Source of the DNA: Luzula sylvatica
Lineage: Eukaryota; Streptophyta; Magnoliopsida; Poales; Juncaceae
Length of the DNA stretch: 64,000 nt
Assembly (NCBI GenBank): GCA_946800325.1
Contig: OX326956.1
Span: forward strand, 23,286,356 to 23,350,355
Direction: 5' to 3'
The position numbers and the translations under genes were made by a program. Shown in pieces: positions 48,602 to 60,410 of the stretch. Numbering within the stretch: the stretch's first letter is position 1; each line of letters begins with the position of its first letter. Under the pieces are notes generated by a model. That model was not told where the DNA came from. It worked only from the letters and a program-made list of their open reading frames with translations, and ran no database searches.

Positions 48602-49115
48602 CTTGTACTGATAGGGGTGGGCATTCGGTTGAACCGAACCGAACCGAACCGATTAAGACTTCCGAATCAAACCGAACCGAACTAGATTCAAACCGAACCG
48701 AACCGAATAAAATTTGAACCGATTTAAAATCAAACCGATTAAACCGAATTTATTATTCGGTTTGTTCGGTTGAACCGAATAAGAAGCTTTATAATGATAA
48801 AACTCAAATTCTATTTAGCAAAAAAAATATAAATACAAATCATATAAAATATAATTATATTATTTATAATTTTACAATATGAAATATTAATTTTTTAAAA
48901 TATACATAATAAAAACATGAAAAATAATACTAATTCGGTCGGTTCGGTTTAAAAATACCAAAACCGAACCGAACCGAATAAACCGAATAATATCAATTTT
49001 TGAACCGAACCGAACTGAATGAATAAAAAAACCGAACCGATTAAACCGAATTCGACCGGTTCGATTCGGTTCGGTTCCCAAATAAACCAAACCATTTGCC
49101 CACCACTACTTGTAC
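48602..49115. mobile_element. hAT-like element with subterminal AACCG arrays
   Basis: 48609-49108 has ends TAGGGGTGGGCA and TGCCCACCACTA (11 of 12 inverted matches). Inside each end is an array of AACCG units, in opposite orientation (for example GAACCGAACCGAACCG near 48640 and CGGTTCGGTT near 49060). CTTGTAC occurs at 48602-48608 and 49109-49115. Subterminal motif arrays of this kind bind hAT transposases. Frames rich in NRTEP here are artefacts of the repeat. Confidence 0.75.
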
Positions 49116-49564
49116 ATATTATTTTCCCTTGTTTAAACCCTTGTACATATTATTAATATAAAGGCCCACTATTACTAAAGCCCAACTACCAATACTGTGT
49201 ATGAAGTTTTAACACACTCCTCCGTCTTAAATCGGCTTAGAGGAGAGCCCTTTGGTAAACATATCTGCTAATTGATCATTGAAATCGAGAAATTAAACTT
49301 CAAGTTTTTTCTTTGCATTTTGTTCACGAACAAAATGATAGTCTGATTAATAATAATAAAAAATGATAGTCTATTTCTATATGTTTTGTTCGTGCATGAA
49401 AAACATGATTAGCATTTAGCAGTAAGATAAGTTGTCCCTATGTTGTGACGGAAGAGAATTGGACTTAATTAAAGAGTAAAGTTGAGTTATCAGAGAATTT
49501 GTTTTTCATGAAACGATAAGTCACTTTTTAATAGTTAGTAAAAAAATAAATAATAATAACCAAT

Positions 49565-49638
49565 GGTCCCATGCCTAGTGATAAGGTGATTAGTACAAGA
49601 TATCATAGGTCATGAGTTCGAGTCTCGTTGATATTTAC
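49565..49638 (+). mobile_element. tRNA-derived SINE head, truncated
   Basis: TGGTCCCATGCCTAGTGATA and GAGTTCGAGTCTC resemble Pol III boxes A and B at tRNA spacing. The sequence stops where Helitron copy A begins, so no 3' body or tail is seen. Confidence 0.5.
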
Positions 49639-51724
49639 TCACCCCCTTATTTTGCACTCATCTATATGCATTCTCATGAATCTACATCATCATTATTCTA
49701 CATCATTATTAATCATTGGATTGTGTGATGTGGCTTCATCCTACACGTTAATATCATATTTGATTTTGTAATACCTATAATTTGTGTGATCATTTGTATG
49801 TCTTATTTTGAATCATTAGATATTGTGATATTATTTGATCTCATCCATTAATATTTTTACTAGATTTTTTGAAGATCATATTTAATGTAGTCATTTGCGT
49901 GTCATTATTTTACACTAACTTTTAAGCAATCTCCTTGAGCCATGTCATCTATGATATTTCCATGTCATCTTTGATATTTTGATTCTAAACCATATGATTA
50001 AAATCGAACGCTCAATATGGAATGCACTCTCCACATGGCAAAGAATATTAAGAGTTTTATTAAATTTTCTTTTGACACACAAAATGTATACATTTTTGTT
50101 CTTCAAAAAATCTTTATTTCTTATATTCAATAATTATTACAACCAATAACTTTCACCTCCAATTAATTGATGCATGTATATGCTTTTTATTATGAAATAT
50201 TAAATTTTTTGAGTACACTTTGTCTTTGCATCTTCTATGTGAAGATATATTGTAGTATACTATATGTAAGCTAAATTATAATATTAACATCCTTTATTAT
50301 TATCTTCTGGTACTTAAGACTTATATACTTTTATATAATGTAAACAAAATATGTGTATAATACATGAATAAACTACTATATTATTGATACTTTATGAAAA
50401 CACTAAATAATGATATTATAATATTTATTGAAAAATTATATCATTTATAGTGTATAAAAGAATTTATAATAGAAGAGATTTCAAAAATAATTTCAATCAA
50501 AAATATTTATACATTTTTGTTGTTAAAAAACTTCATGTATATATTTAATAATTACATGTGATATTTTTCACTTCCAATTAATCAATGCTTGTGTATGCTT
50601 TTATTATAAAAAAAAAAAAATTTATGCAATTGTCTTTCCATCTTGCATGTGTTTATTTCAATACTTAAACTTACATATAATATTTTTTTTATCATCAAAC
50701 TTAAGAGTTAGATATTATATGCATGTGAATAATATATGCTCATAACTTATTATCATACATGAATGAATTACTATACTATTGATATTTTTAGGAAAACACC
50801 TATTAATGATATTATAATATGTATTTCAAAATTATATCATTTATAATATAATATATTTCAAAAATAATTTCAAACTAGAAAATTTATTATCTACATAACA
50901 TTAAAATGAATTTACAACAAATATAACATGTTCACATGACAAAGCACTATGAATTTTTTTGTTAACTTTTTTTGACATACACAAGCTATATACATTTTTG
51001 CTTAACAAATCTTAATCTTGATATTTAATATTTCTTAAGTATGACCTCTTTTACTTTAAAATAATAAATACATGTATATGTTTTTTTAAATGAAACATTA
51101 AATTATTTATGGTATAGATTGCATGATATAGTTTATATTTTCATTTCCTTTAAGGACTATAATTTATTTCTCTTACATTTGTTATTGTATGTTTCATTTA
51201 TTCTAGAAACATAACCAAGTATAGGATAATTCTCCTCTCATATAAAAATGTTCTATGAAAAAAATTCTTTCATACATCTAAAAAATTCTCCAAAGTTTAT
51301 ACTTAAATCCAAAAATATGCCCTGAACTTTTTATATGAATATGGATTTCATAACTCAGGATTCTCACTTATTTTGTAAGATAATAGAGAAAGACTTATCC
51401 AATAAAACAAGAAAATAAAAAAAAATACTTTAGGATGCAGCTAACCCAAACAATACAACCAACTTAAAGTAAAAAAATCATACAAAATATAATTTCAAAT
51501 TTACATTTATGATTTTCTAATACATATTACTAATTAAAAAAAATTCAACAAAGATTCAAATATCTGATGTCATCAACCTCCATAATAAAACTCGCGCATT
51601 AATAAAATACATTTCTATTTAGATGTTATTTCATGATCTTATAGTAGCATTTTATTTTTTATTTATGTCGCTGCATCTTAAATAAATGAAACAAACCCGC
51701 CGCGAAGCGCGGGTAATTTTCTAG
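49639..51724 (+). mobile_element. Non-autonomous Helitron, copy A (longest)
   Basis: The 5' end is near TCACCCCCTTATTTTGCACT; the 3' end has hairpin CCCGCCGCGAAGCGCGGG, TAATTTT, CTAG (51721-51724) and host T. The 5' part is shared with copies B, C and D, and the 3' 450 bp with copy D in inverse orientation at 29404. Interior is AT-rich and non-coding; no Rep/helicase gene is present, so it depends on an autonomous element elsewhere. The 5' boundary is accurate to a few bases only. Confidence 0.78.
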
Positions 51725-52998
51725 TTATCAATAAAAATATGAAACCAAATATATTCACGATTTGTCAATTAGGTTTCTTTCAAAAAAAAATAGCTTGTAA
51801 AAAATATATTTGTGGGGTTCTGTCATATATTTTTTTCTTATGATACACCCATTATCAATTAATGAGTACTACTCACCCCATTATTTTGCATCTATCTCTG
51901 AGCCTCATCATGAAGCCATATCATCATGCTTATACTGATTATTAATCATTAGATTGTGTGATGTGGATTCATCATATACATTAATATTATATTTGATCAT
52001 TTAAGACATACATTTTGTATGACTATTTGTAACTACTAATTTGAACCGTTAGATGTAGTGATGTGATTTAATACCAATCATTAATTTTTTGGTAGATTTT
52101 TTAAAGATCATATTTTGTGTAATCATTTATGTGTCATTATTTTATACCATGTTTTGAGCATTCTTAGAAATCCACATCATTATACATTAATGATGTGGAC
52201 TATTATTATTGGTTAGGTTCGTATTAAACCAAATCCAATCAATTATTTAACATGTCACATAAGATTATATGATCAAATGTGAATGAAATGGAATATGAAA
52301 AGTTTATATATAAAATACTAATAACTTAATATGTAATATTATAAAACATACAATATACATTAGTATTATGTTTAAAAATTTAATTTTAAAAATCCATCAA
52401 GTATATTCATTTTAATTTTCTCTTTATTTTGACATCCATATTAGCATAGTTCATACATACATTTTTTCATAATTTCAATTTGTAAATATATTATGTAAGT
52501 TACAATGCAAAAACTGCATATTTACATAATAGATTTTTAAGTATTTTATTTTCATAATAGAATTTTTAAGTATTATTATTTATTTTTAAAAAAAATTATA
52601 ACTATAAGAATTGTTGGTTCAAATTTCATATTGTTTGATTATCTCAAATACAATGTCGATACTACTAACACATTCTATCAAGATAAATGTGTAGGAGATA
52701 GGTACGAAATGAAATCATCAAGATTTACATAAGCACGAATAAATCAAGAAAAGCAAGGATCAAAACGTCGAAGAATCGCGAAGAAGATCAAGACGGACAT
52801 GAATTAAGACTTTGAAGAATCGAGAAGAAGATCAAGACATCGAAGATTCCGCAAGTTGGGATATCAATCAAATCACCAAAACCCATCATAGGTATCCCTA
52901 AACTTGTTGATGAATGATTAAACTCAAAATAAAGTCAAACAATTATATTCGAAATCCATCAAAGTGATGAAGTAAAATAAAAGGCTGAAAACAGCATG

Positions 52999-53549
52999 TC
53001 CGTTACAACGGAACTCAGTGTCCGTTATAACGGACATACTCGTCCTACTCAGGATTGGAAATCACAACATAGTCCGTTACAACGGATTAACCAATCCGTT
53101 ATAACGGACCCCATCACAGCGGTGTAACGGAATAATGTCCGTTACAACGCTAATTATTTTCAAACATGAAGGATGTCACAGGAGCCAGTCCGTTACAACG
53201 GAAATACCTGTCCGTTATAACGGACATTGAACTTATTTTCAGAAGAACCATCTCTCCATGTCCGTTGTAACGGATTAACCAATCCGTTACAACGGAATAC
53301 CATTATACGTTGTAACGGAGTATACTCCGTTATAACGGGAATTAAATCCAAACTGAAAGTAATGTTCCAGTATGATGTCCGTTGCAACGGACATGTCAGT
53401 CCGTTGGAACGGACTTCGTAACACAGACTTCCGTTACAACAGACATTTATTCCGTTGTAACGGAATGTTTAAGAATTCGAATATAAGAGCCGTAACGGCT
53501 AGTTTTGACTTACAGTCCGTTATAACGGACATGAATTCCGTTATAACGG
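52999..53549. repeat. Array of paired 14-bp palindromes TCCGTTRYAACGGA
   Basis: About 17 copies of TCCGTTACAACGGA, TCCGTTATAACGGA or one-to-three-base variants occur in 550 bp. They come in pairs: 52999/53021, 53073/53095, 53189/53211, 53261/53283 and 53378/53400 at 22 bp; 53430/53451 and 53516/53537 at 21 bp; and two degenerate pairs near 53118/53138 and 53307/53327 at 20 bp. Pairs are 46-86 bp apart. Sequence between pairs is not conserved. Each half-site is CCGTTR/YAACGG, a MYB-type core. The array lies upstream of the LTR TATA box. Confidence 0.93.
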
Positions 53550-53586
53550 ACTATGCAGAAAATGCAAGTTTGGGAAGGGTCTATGT

Positions 53587-53596
53587 GTTCTATAAA
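53587..53596 (+). promoter_or_regulatory. TATA box of the solo LTR
   Basis: CTATAAATAG lies about 40 bp after the last palindrome pair, followed by a CT-rich start region (CTCATTCTCTCTCACTTA). Position and context fit an LTR core promoter; activity is unknown. Confidence 0.6.
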
Positions 53597-55070
53597 TAGA
53601 ACCCTTCCCTCATTCTCTCTCACTTACTTCAACCATCCAAATTAAACATTTAAAAGAGAGAAACCTTGCAAGCTCTTGAGCTCTTAAATCTTCTAAAACA
53701 ATCTTAGAGATTAATCCTTCTTTCTCACTTATTCAAATACGATTCCCAACTTGCGTGACCGATCACGTTTTAGTTCGTATTTAGAAATTGTAATAGGCTA
53801 GTACAAACAGTGTAAAGCCCGCTATAGATCGATAGAAAACGTGTAAATCGATCTAGGCAAGAACCTTGTAATCGAGTGAGTTGGAATTCAATCGAACGCC
53901 AAAAAGGCACAAGGTATTCCCGGAGACGTAGGTACTTGCCACTAATCGAATCGGTCGATTAAGCAAGTAAAGGGTGAGTTAAAGCTACAGAGCAACCACC
54001 TACCGAACTCCGTAATAAACATCGGGTGTTCAAGTGTTCAGTATTTTCTACTCTATTTAAATTTCATTAATTAGCTTCCGCAAGTAGAATTTGTATACCT
54101 AGTCGAAAATTGCCCACTAGGTTACCTATTCACCCCCCTCTAGGTTAGAATTAACCAACAAGAATCTCATATAATACTAAGTAGATTATATTTGTGTATT
54201 TAAGCAAACAAATTTAATATTATTTTTTTCAAAAACTAATATAACTAAAAATAGTTATCCATCTAAATAACTTCTTAAACTTATAAACACCTATCAAATA
54301 GTATTGTTATTTAAAAAAATGTAAATATAAAAAAAAATCATATGATATAAAATAATTCGTATTTATGTTTATTATAAATTAAATTTTTATATGATTTATT
54401 AAATTACTTCCACTATTAAGTTTGATATCATTTTATATTTTTCATTGCATTTTGAATCAATAAAAAAATATTAGTACTATATAATTAATAATTAGTTACT
54501 TCATATGTTGTATGATTCATTTATTTATTATTTTTATATTTGATATTGTGTGAAATATTGTGAAAAATTATATAATATTTGTTGTTATGATTTTAGTAAA
54601 AATGTATTATATCTCATATATTATTATATAATGACACTAATATATATATATAAGTATTATTAGTTGATTAAAAAAATGAGATTTTGCGTTATCATAATGT
54701 AAAATAATTGTAAAATATATGAATAATCAAAGATAAATGAATTCAAATAACTTTATTTTAAGATGATATTATAAATATTATCATACAAATGTATAATTTG
54801 TATTACAATGAAAAACATAATTCACAGGTTCGCCGCGTATCGCGAGTATTCTCCTAGTTTAAGACTTTAAGGTAATGTCTGAAGTGTATTTATCAATGAA
54901 TAGAAGGCTAAATAGAAATTATGTATTATTCATTAAAAAAAAATTCACCATACCCTTATAAATATCCAAAATATTCTTTTATGATATATTTTTTTTTTCA
55001 CATGGCAAGCAATTGTCTCCCTAGATTTCATTTAGAAAAAAATATAAAAAATATTTCCAAGGGGATTCCT

Positions 55071-55275
55071 AGGAATCATGACCGTATATATTATTTACAA
55101 CCGAATTACCAAGACACTACAAATTTATTAATTGTAATTTTTAGGAATCATGACCGATAATGCTATTTACAACCGAATTACCAAGACACTACAAATTTAT
55201 TAATTGCAATTTGTAGGAATCATGACCGTTAATACTATTTACAACCGAATTACAAAGACACTACAAATATTTTAA
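55071..55275. repeat. Three tandem copies of a 72-bp unit
   Basis: AGGAATCATGACCG begins at 55071, 55143 and 55215; units share TATTTACAACCGAATTACCA and AGACACTACAAAT. The third unit runs into GCCACGTGGC, a perfect G-box palindrome. Non-coding. Confidence 0.9.
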
Positions 55276-55377
55276 TGACAATTTGCTAGCCACGTGGCAG
55301 CATCTAATTTTGCTTTCCCCGTCATGATCCATGGTGACGCCCGTCTATCGTTGAAGAGTGTACATCCATAATGCGTT

Positions 55378-55809
55378 CTATTTTTCCTCCGTGTGGTCGT
55401 TTGACTTCAATTTAGCTATCATGTCATCATTTTTACACCAGAACCTATGTTTGGTCGTTGCCCATTCAGGTTGGTGGAGGCCGCAATCTCTTATCGTTTG
55501 TTGCCACACTCGGACCGTGAAATCACAATGTAAGAATGTGTGTCTATGATCATCCGTTTGGTTAGTGGGACAGAGTACACAGTCGCTAGGATTCGACCAA
55601 CCTCTCTTTGTAAACGGTTTTGTGTCATCAACTTGTTTTCCAAAGCATAGCCAAGTGCAAAATTTCACTTTGAGGCGCGCACGTGTTTTCCAAAGGTCAT
55701 TTGCCCACGATATTTTAACCCCCGAATCCGCTAGAAGGATGTAGAGGTTTTTTATCGACAAATTTCCTTTCGCGATTCCCGAATTCCTAAATTCCCACGA
55801 GACAAACAT
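55378..55809 (-). pseudogene. LINE fragment: reverse-transcriptase zinc-binding (zf-RVT) domain
   Basis: The minus strand encodes an open stretch of 143 codons with KVKFCTWLCFGKQV, FTKRGWSNPSDCVLCPTN, and HTFLHCDFTVRVWQQ. These are the W-L, rRGW, CvLC and H-x4-C...VW landmarks of the zinc-binding domain that ends plant LINE ORF2 proteins. The polymerase domain that should precede it (right side) is not visible, and no poly(A) tail is recognised. It is a truncated relic. Confidence 0.8.
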
Positions 55810-55829
55810 ATATGAATGATCAGAAATTC

Positions 55830-57028
55830 TATGTATATATATACTTCACAATCAATCATCGAATTAATTACAACTCAATTTAATTAACTTGTTTCAAAGT
55901 AAATACTGTTTAGGTCTTTATGAAATCAACATATGTGATTCGAGGTATCAAACTCAAGACCTCTCACTCTTAAACACCAATTTTACCAATACATTACTGT
56001 AGTCTTTATGAAGTATAGACAATTTTATTGTATTTATTACTTTTGAAACGAGCGTAACATCCATCTTCAATGGATATTATTTAGGTTTACGATTTCATGG
56101 GGGAGGACTCCGGCTCGCCCCCCGAATTCGCCTCTACATTTGTCCTTCGAGTATTTTCGGAGGATGAAAATCCTTTATTTCACTCTTCCTCGGAAGAAGT
56201 TTTCGTAAGGAACATAGCTATTTTTCAAAACTTCTCCATTTCCAAGAAAATGGTTTGCCCATGTGCACGACAAGTCCATGAGCTATGACACTATTTGGAT
56301 TGGGGATATTTAAAATTGATCATTAATATGATATAGCACAATCAACAGAGAACTTAATTATGAATCATAAATCATGAGTTCAAGACCTGGATAATTGGTT
56401 TTTGGTTTTCTGTAGTTTTAAAAAATTTCTATGATTTATTTTATATTTTAAATCTCACATAATAAAATAAAATAACAATTATAATAAAACTATAAATATA
56501 TGTTGCAAACTTTGGAATATGAAATATTTCATGTAAAAAACTAAATGGTATTGTCCAATTATAACTAGAAATATTTTTATTAATAATAAAAAATTACTTT
56601 TCTTTTTTAATGTCTATAACGTGATGAATGAAAACGGTTTCGACTAGATCGTATTTTGTTTTTTTTAATGTAATTATAAGTATGCCAAAAAAAATTGTTG
56701 ATTTTTTATTTTCTATTTTTACGAGGAATACCTTTTTTTGCATTATAAGTAGTGAACATAAATTTGGGCTAAAACACCGAAAATTTTGGCACTGTCCAAT
56801 AATTTTATTCATATGAATGTCAACTTAAAAAAAAACTATTCAAGTGAATATATTTGACGAAATTTCAAAATTAAAGTTTTAAAATACTATTATTATATCT
56901 ACATACATAAATATAATGTCTCATATTACAAATATTATATATATTTATTAATTTGAAGAGAAATAGATCACATACGAGAAATATTAAATATTGACAAAAA
57001 TATTTTTAAATAACAAAAATATATAGTA
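55830..57028. other. No supported gene; possible SINE remnants
   Basis: Near 55930-55990 the minus strand has a tRNA-like GAGTTTGATACCTC, and near 56375-56390 the plus strand has GAGTTCAAGACC. Both look like isolated box B remnants. Short frames at 56097-56288 have mild coding composition but no recognised family. The rest is AT-rich. Confidence 0.4.
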
Positions 57029-57700
57029 CTAGCTTTATCCCCGCGCAATTGCGCGAGATGTTTTTTATATAATTATTTAAATAGAATCAAAGCGCATGCG
57101 TTTGAACTAAATTAATCTAATCATGCCATATTTACAAATATCATGATGTCAATAGATGCATAATGTTCATAAAATTAGTCTATCACGGATATTATTTTCT
57201 AATATAATTTGTATAAATATCATTTGTTCATGTGCTTCTAAAATTGATTAATATAATCAGGACAGATTCGCAAATTTTAATATGTATGTAAAATAGGAAA
57301 CAAAGACCAAATTTAAAAAATGACCAAAATGTGAAATAAGAAAAAAGGATCAAAATGTAAAAAAAAGATCGAAAAGTAAATAAAAAGGACCAAAATGTAA
57401 ATAAAAAGGATCAAAATATAAATTAAAACTAAAAAGGACCAAAATGTAAATAAAAGAACCAAAAAGTAAATTGAAATGTAAAAAAGGACCAAAAAGTAAA
57501 TAAAAAAGGACCAAAATGTTAATAAAAAGGACAAAAATGTAAATTAAAAATAAAAAGGACCAAAATATAAATTCAAAAATGTAAAAAAGGACCGAAAAGT
57601 AAATAAAAAAGGACCAAAATATAAATAAAAAGGACTAAAATGTAATTTTTTAAACTAAAAAGGACCAAAATATAAATTAAAAAAAAAATTTACACAAAGG
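57029..57700 (-). mobile_element. Helitron-like element on the minus strand (3' end at 57029)
   Basis: The minus strand reads CTCGCGCAATTGCGCGGGG hairpin, ATAAAG, CTAG (57029-57032) and host T. The 5' end to the right was not located, so the right limit is nominal. It includes the minisatellite at about 57305-57690. Confidence 0.6.
57305..57690. repeat. Degenerate minisatellite, GGACCAAAATGTAAATAAAA units
   Basis: Units of roughly 20-30 bp (AAAAAGGACCAAAATGTAAA, with GGATC, AAGTA and ATATA variants) recur about 15 times with irregular spacing. The Phe/Leu-rich frame on the minus strand is a by-product. Confidence 0.88.
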
Positions 57701-57704
57701 TCCC

Positions 57705-58590
57705 TGGTGACGTGGAGCTCTAGAAATACAAGAATTCTTGCAACTTTATACATAAGATATAATGTGCGTGTCAAAAGAAACGTTCAATAACTTCTCATAT
57801 TTATTGTCATGTGGACATTACATCGAACATCAAGCATTTGATTTTAATTATACGTTTTGGATTTAAAATATAAAAAATGATATAATTTAAGGAGATGGTT
57901 TCAAAGTTATTGTAAAATAATGACACATAGTTACATAGACTATAATTTTCACAAAATCTAACAAAAATTAATAAATTGGATGAAACTATATTTCTCCAAA
58001 TGACCACATTCTAAAGCGTGAGATGTGGTTTAAAAGTTATTGTGAAAGAATGATACAATATCCAGCAAAAAAATCAAAACATCCAAATGATTACATTTTA
58101 AAGCGTGAGATATGATTTAAAAATTATTGTAAAACAATGATACACAAATAATTACATATAATATGATTTAGAAAATATAAAAAAAATTAATAAATCAGAC
58201 AAAACCACGTTGACATCAACAAGTATCAAATTAAAACATATAAATACAAATGGTCACATTCTAGAGAGAGAAAGAGAGAGAGATGAATACCATAATAATT
58301 ATCAGAGGTTTGGTACTTTAAATCTTTATATTTGCTTTGTAAATATTTTTTTTATGATAAACATAAATGTTTTTGTTCATCATGACAAATTGAAATATCA
58401 AAACAAATCGTCACAAGTATCAAATTTCCTCATACTTATTTAAATATAATGATATCATAAAATAGTTAAAAAATCAAATATAAAATTGATATGTAAAATA
58501 TATTTCTATCACAAAATATAATAATTTATAGTTATAAGATTCGCGAGGAGACTTCAGACATATGTGCAAATTAAGGAGGTATGCAAATTA
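57705..58590. other. AT-rich DNA, nothing recognised
   Basis: Loosely repeated phrases such as AAATG-CACATTCTAAAGCGTGAGAT (about 57,995-58,110) suggest an old internal duplication of about 80 bp. A short GAGAGA run occurs at 58263. No gene. Confidence 0.45.
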
Positions 58591-58593
58591 TTT

Positions 58594-60009
58594 ACCCACA
58601 CCCTTATTTTGGACCCAACTTTTTGCAATTTCCCTGTGCCACATCATCACTTTCTTTTTAACATCACCACTTTTCTTTTTAACCATTGATTATAATATGT
58701 GGCAAAATTTAGACCATTCATTAATCATTGATTTTTTATAAACATTTTTTCTTTGTAGCCATTTAAGTATCCCTTATTTTACACTATGTTTTGAGGATTT
58801 TTAGAAAGCCACATCATCATGTATTAATGATGTGGACTACTTTTATTGGTTAGGTTCATGTTAGACTAAGTTTATTTAATTGTTTATCATTTCACATGAG
58901 TTTACATGATCAAATGTGAATACAATGGAAGATGAAAAGTTAACATATGAAATACCAATAACTTAATATATAATATTATAAACATACACCATATAATAGT
59001 ATTATTTTTAGAATTTTAATTTTAAAAATTCATCAAATATATTCGTTTTAATTTTTTCTTTATTTTGACATCCATATTAGCATAGTTCATACATACAATT
59101 TTTCATAATTTGAATTTGTAAAAATATTATGTAAAAAATGCATTTTTACAAATAATGATTTTAATTATTTTATTTACATAGAATTTGAAATATTTGAAAT
59201 ATTAATATTTATTTTTAGAAATTACAACTATACTAATATCATATAAAACTAAGTTGATTATGTTTGTGTTTTTAATCAAACAAATTTAATATTATTTTCT
59301 TTGAAAAATAATAGAAATAAAAATAGTTTATCCATCGAAAAATATTTGATTTATTAACACTTACAAAATAGTAATGTTATTTTTAAAAATATAAGTTAAA
59401 AAACTCATATGACTTATAATTTATATTTATGTTATGCTAAATTAATTTTTTATATTATTTATGAAATTACTTTCACTATTAAGTTTGATATTATTTATAA
59501 TTTTCATTGCATTTTGAAGAAATAACAAATTATTAGTACTTGATAATTAATTATATGTTACTACGTATGTTGTCTGATTTATTATTGATAATTTATAATT
59601 TTCATTGCATTTTGAATCAATAACAAATTATTAGTACTTGATAATTATTTATATGTTACTACGTATGTTGTATGATTTATTATTTTTTACAATTGATATT
59701 GTATGAAATATTGTGAACAACAATGATATAATATTTATTGTTATGTTTTTTTGTAAAATCATGTTATACCTCATATATTATTATTATATAATCACATTAA
59801 TATAAGTGTTATTACTTGATTAAGAAAATGAAATTTTGTGTCATCATAATGTAAAATAATCGAAAAACGTATACATAATCATAAACAAATTAGTTCAAAT
59901 AATTATATTATGAAATGATATTACTAATATCATTATATTTATAAGTACTTTATATTGTAATGGAAAACATAATTAACATCCTCGCCGCGTAGCGCGAGTA
60001 TTCTCCAAG
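58594..60009 (+). mobile_element. Non-autonomous Helitron, copy C, abutting the helicase promoter
   Basis: It aligns with copy B from TTTACCCACACCCTTATTTT to the 3' hairpin CTCGCCGCGTAGCGCGAG, then TATTCTC and CAAG (60006-60009) instead of the usual CTAG, then host T. About 1.42 kb, non-coding. It shows the pre-insertion state for the solo LTR found in copy B. An internal duplication of about 100 bp (TTGCATTTTGAA-AATAACAAATTATTAGTACT) occurs near 59505 and 59605. Confidence 0.78.
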
Positions 60010-60075
60010 TTTCAAAAATATTCGAAAGTGATGGATTTTTTAAGAATTTCCTTATACAGAAAGATTAGCACCAGT

Positions 60076-60084
60076 ATATAAAAT
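60076..60084 (+). promoter_or_regulatory. TATA box of the DEAD-box helicase gene
   Basis: TATATAAAA lies about 335 bp before the ATG and only 67 bp after the 3' end of Helitron copy C. A CT-rich leader with six CTTCTC units (about 60238-60270) follows, typical of plant 5' UTRs. The long leader may also contain an unannotated intron. Confidence 0.55.
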
Positions 60085-60410
60085 TTCGGAGGGTCTTTTG
60101 GTAATTTCAACCTCCTATCATTACGCATTTTTCCATCTTCCCCCCTTGCTGTGCTTCTTTCTTTCCTTCCTCCAAAAGAACTGAAAAGCCACCACCAATC
60201 TCCCTTCTCTCTCAAAACCTCAGATCTACTAGCTTATTTCTCCTTCTCCTTCTCCTTCTCCTTCTCCTTCATTCTTTAACTTACTAATCTCACTCTCCAC
60301 TCTCTACTCTCCACTCTCCGATCCGTCTATATTTCGTTTCATTTCGCAAAAAAAATTCTGTATTTTTCGGTATTTTTTTCGAGTTTTTTGGTTAGTATTT
60401 GTTAGGTAGT

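Larger units (their letters stand above)
52607..54165. mobile_element. Solo LTR, 1549 bp, copia (SIRE/Tork-like), TSD AGAAT
   Basis: 52612-54160 starts TGTTGGTTCAAATTTC and ends GAATTAACCAACA. AGAAT flanks both sides (52607-52611, 54161-54165). Just before the 3' end is TATTCACCCCCCTCTAGG, a block I associate with SIRE/Tork-type copia LTRs. A TATA box (CTATAAATAG) at about 53590 suggests plus-strand transcription, with U3 to the left carrying the paired palindromes and R-U5 to the right. No internal region is left. The aligned site in Helitron copy C is unoccupied (about 59225). Confidence 0.88.
51873..54857 (+). mobile_element. Non-autonomous Helitron, copy B, split by a solo LTR
   Basis: The 5' end TCACCCCATTATTTTGCATC matches copy A. 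The 3' end reads TTCGCCGCGTATCGCGA hairpin, GTATTCTC, CTAG (54854-54857) and host T. Apart from the LTR at 52612-54165 it aligns along its length with copy C (58594-60009), for example AAATGTGAAT, TTGACATCCATATTAGCATA and TAATATTATTTT blocks in the same order. Net length without the LTR is about 1.43 kb. Confidence 0.8.

Noticed and set aside
48526..49090. NRTEP-repeat frames on both strands
   Set aside because: They come from AACCG arrays inside a transposable element.
52999..53549. CRISPR or invertase-site array reading of the palindromes
   Set aside because: Irregular distance between pairs, location within an LTR with TG...CA ends and TSD, and no associated genes.
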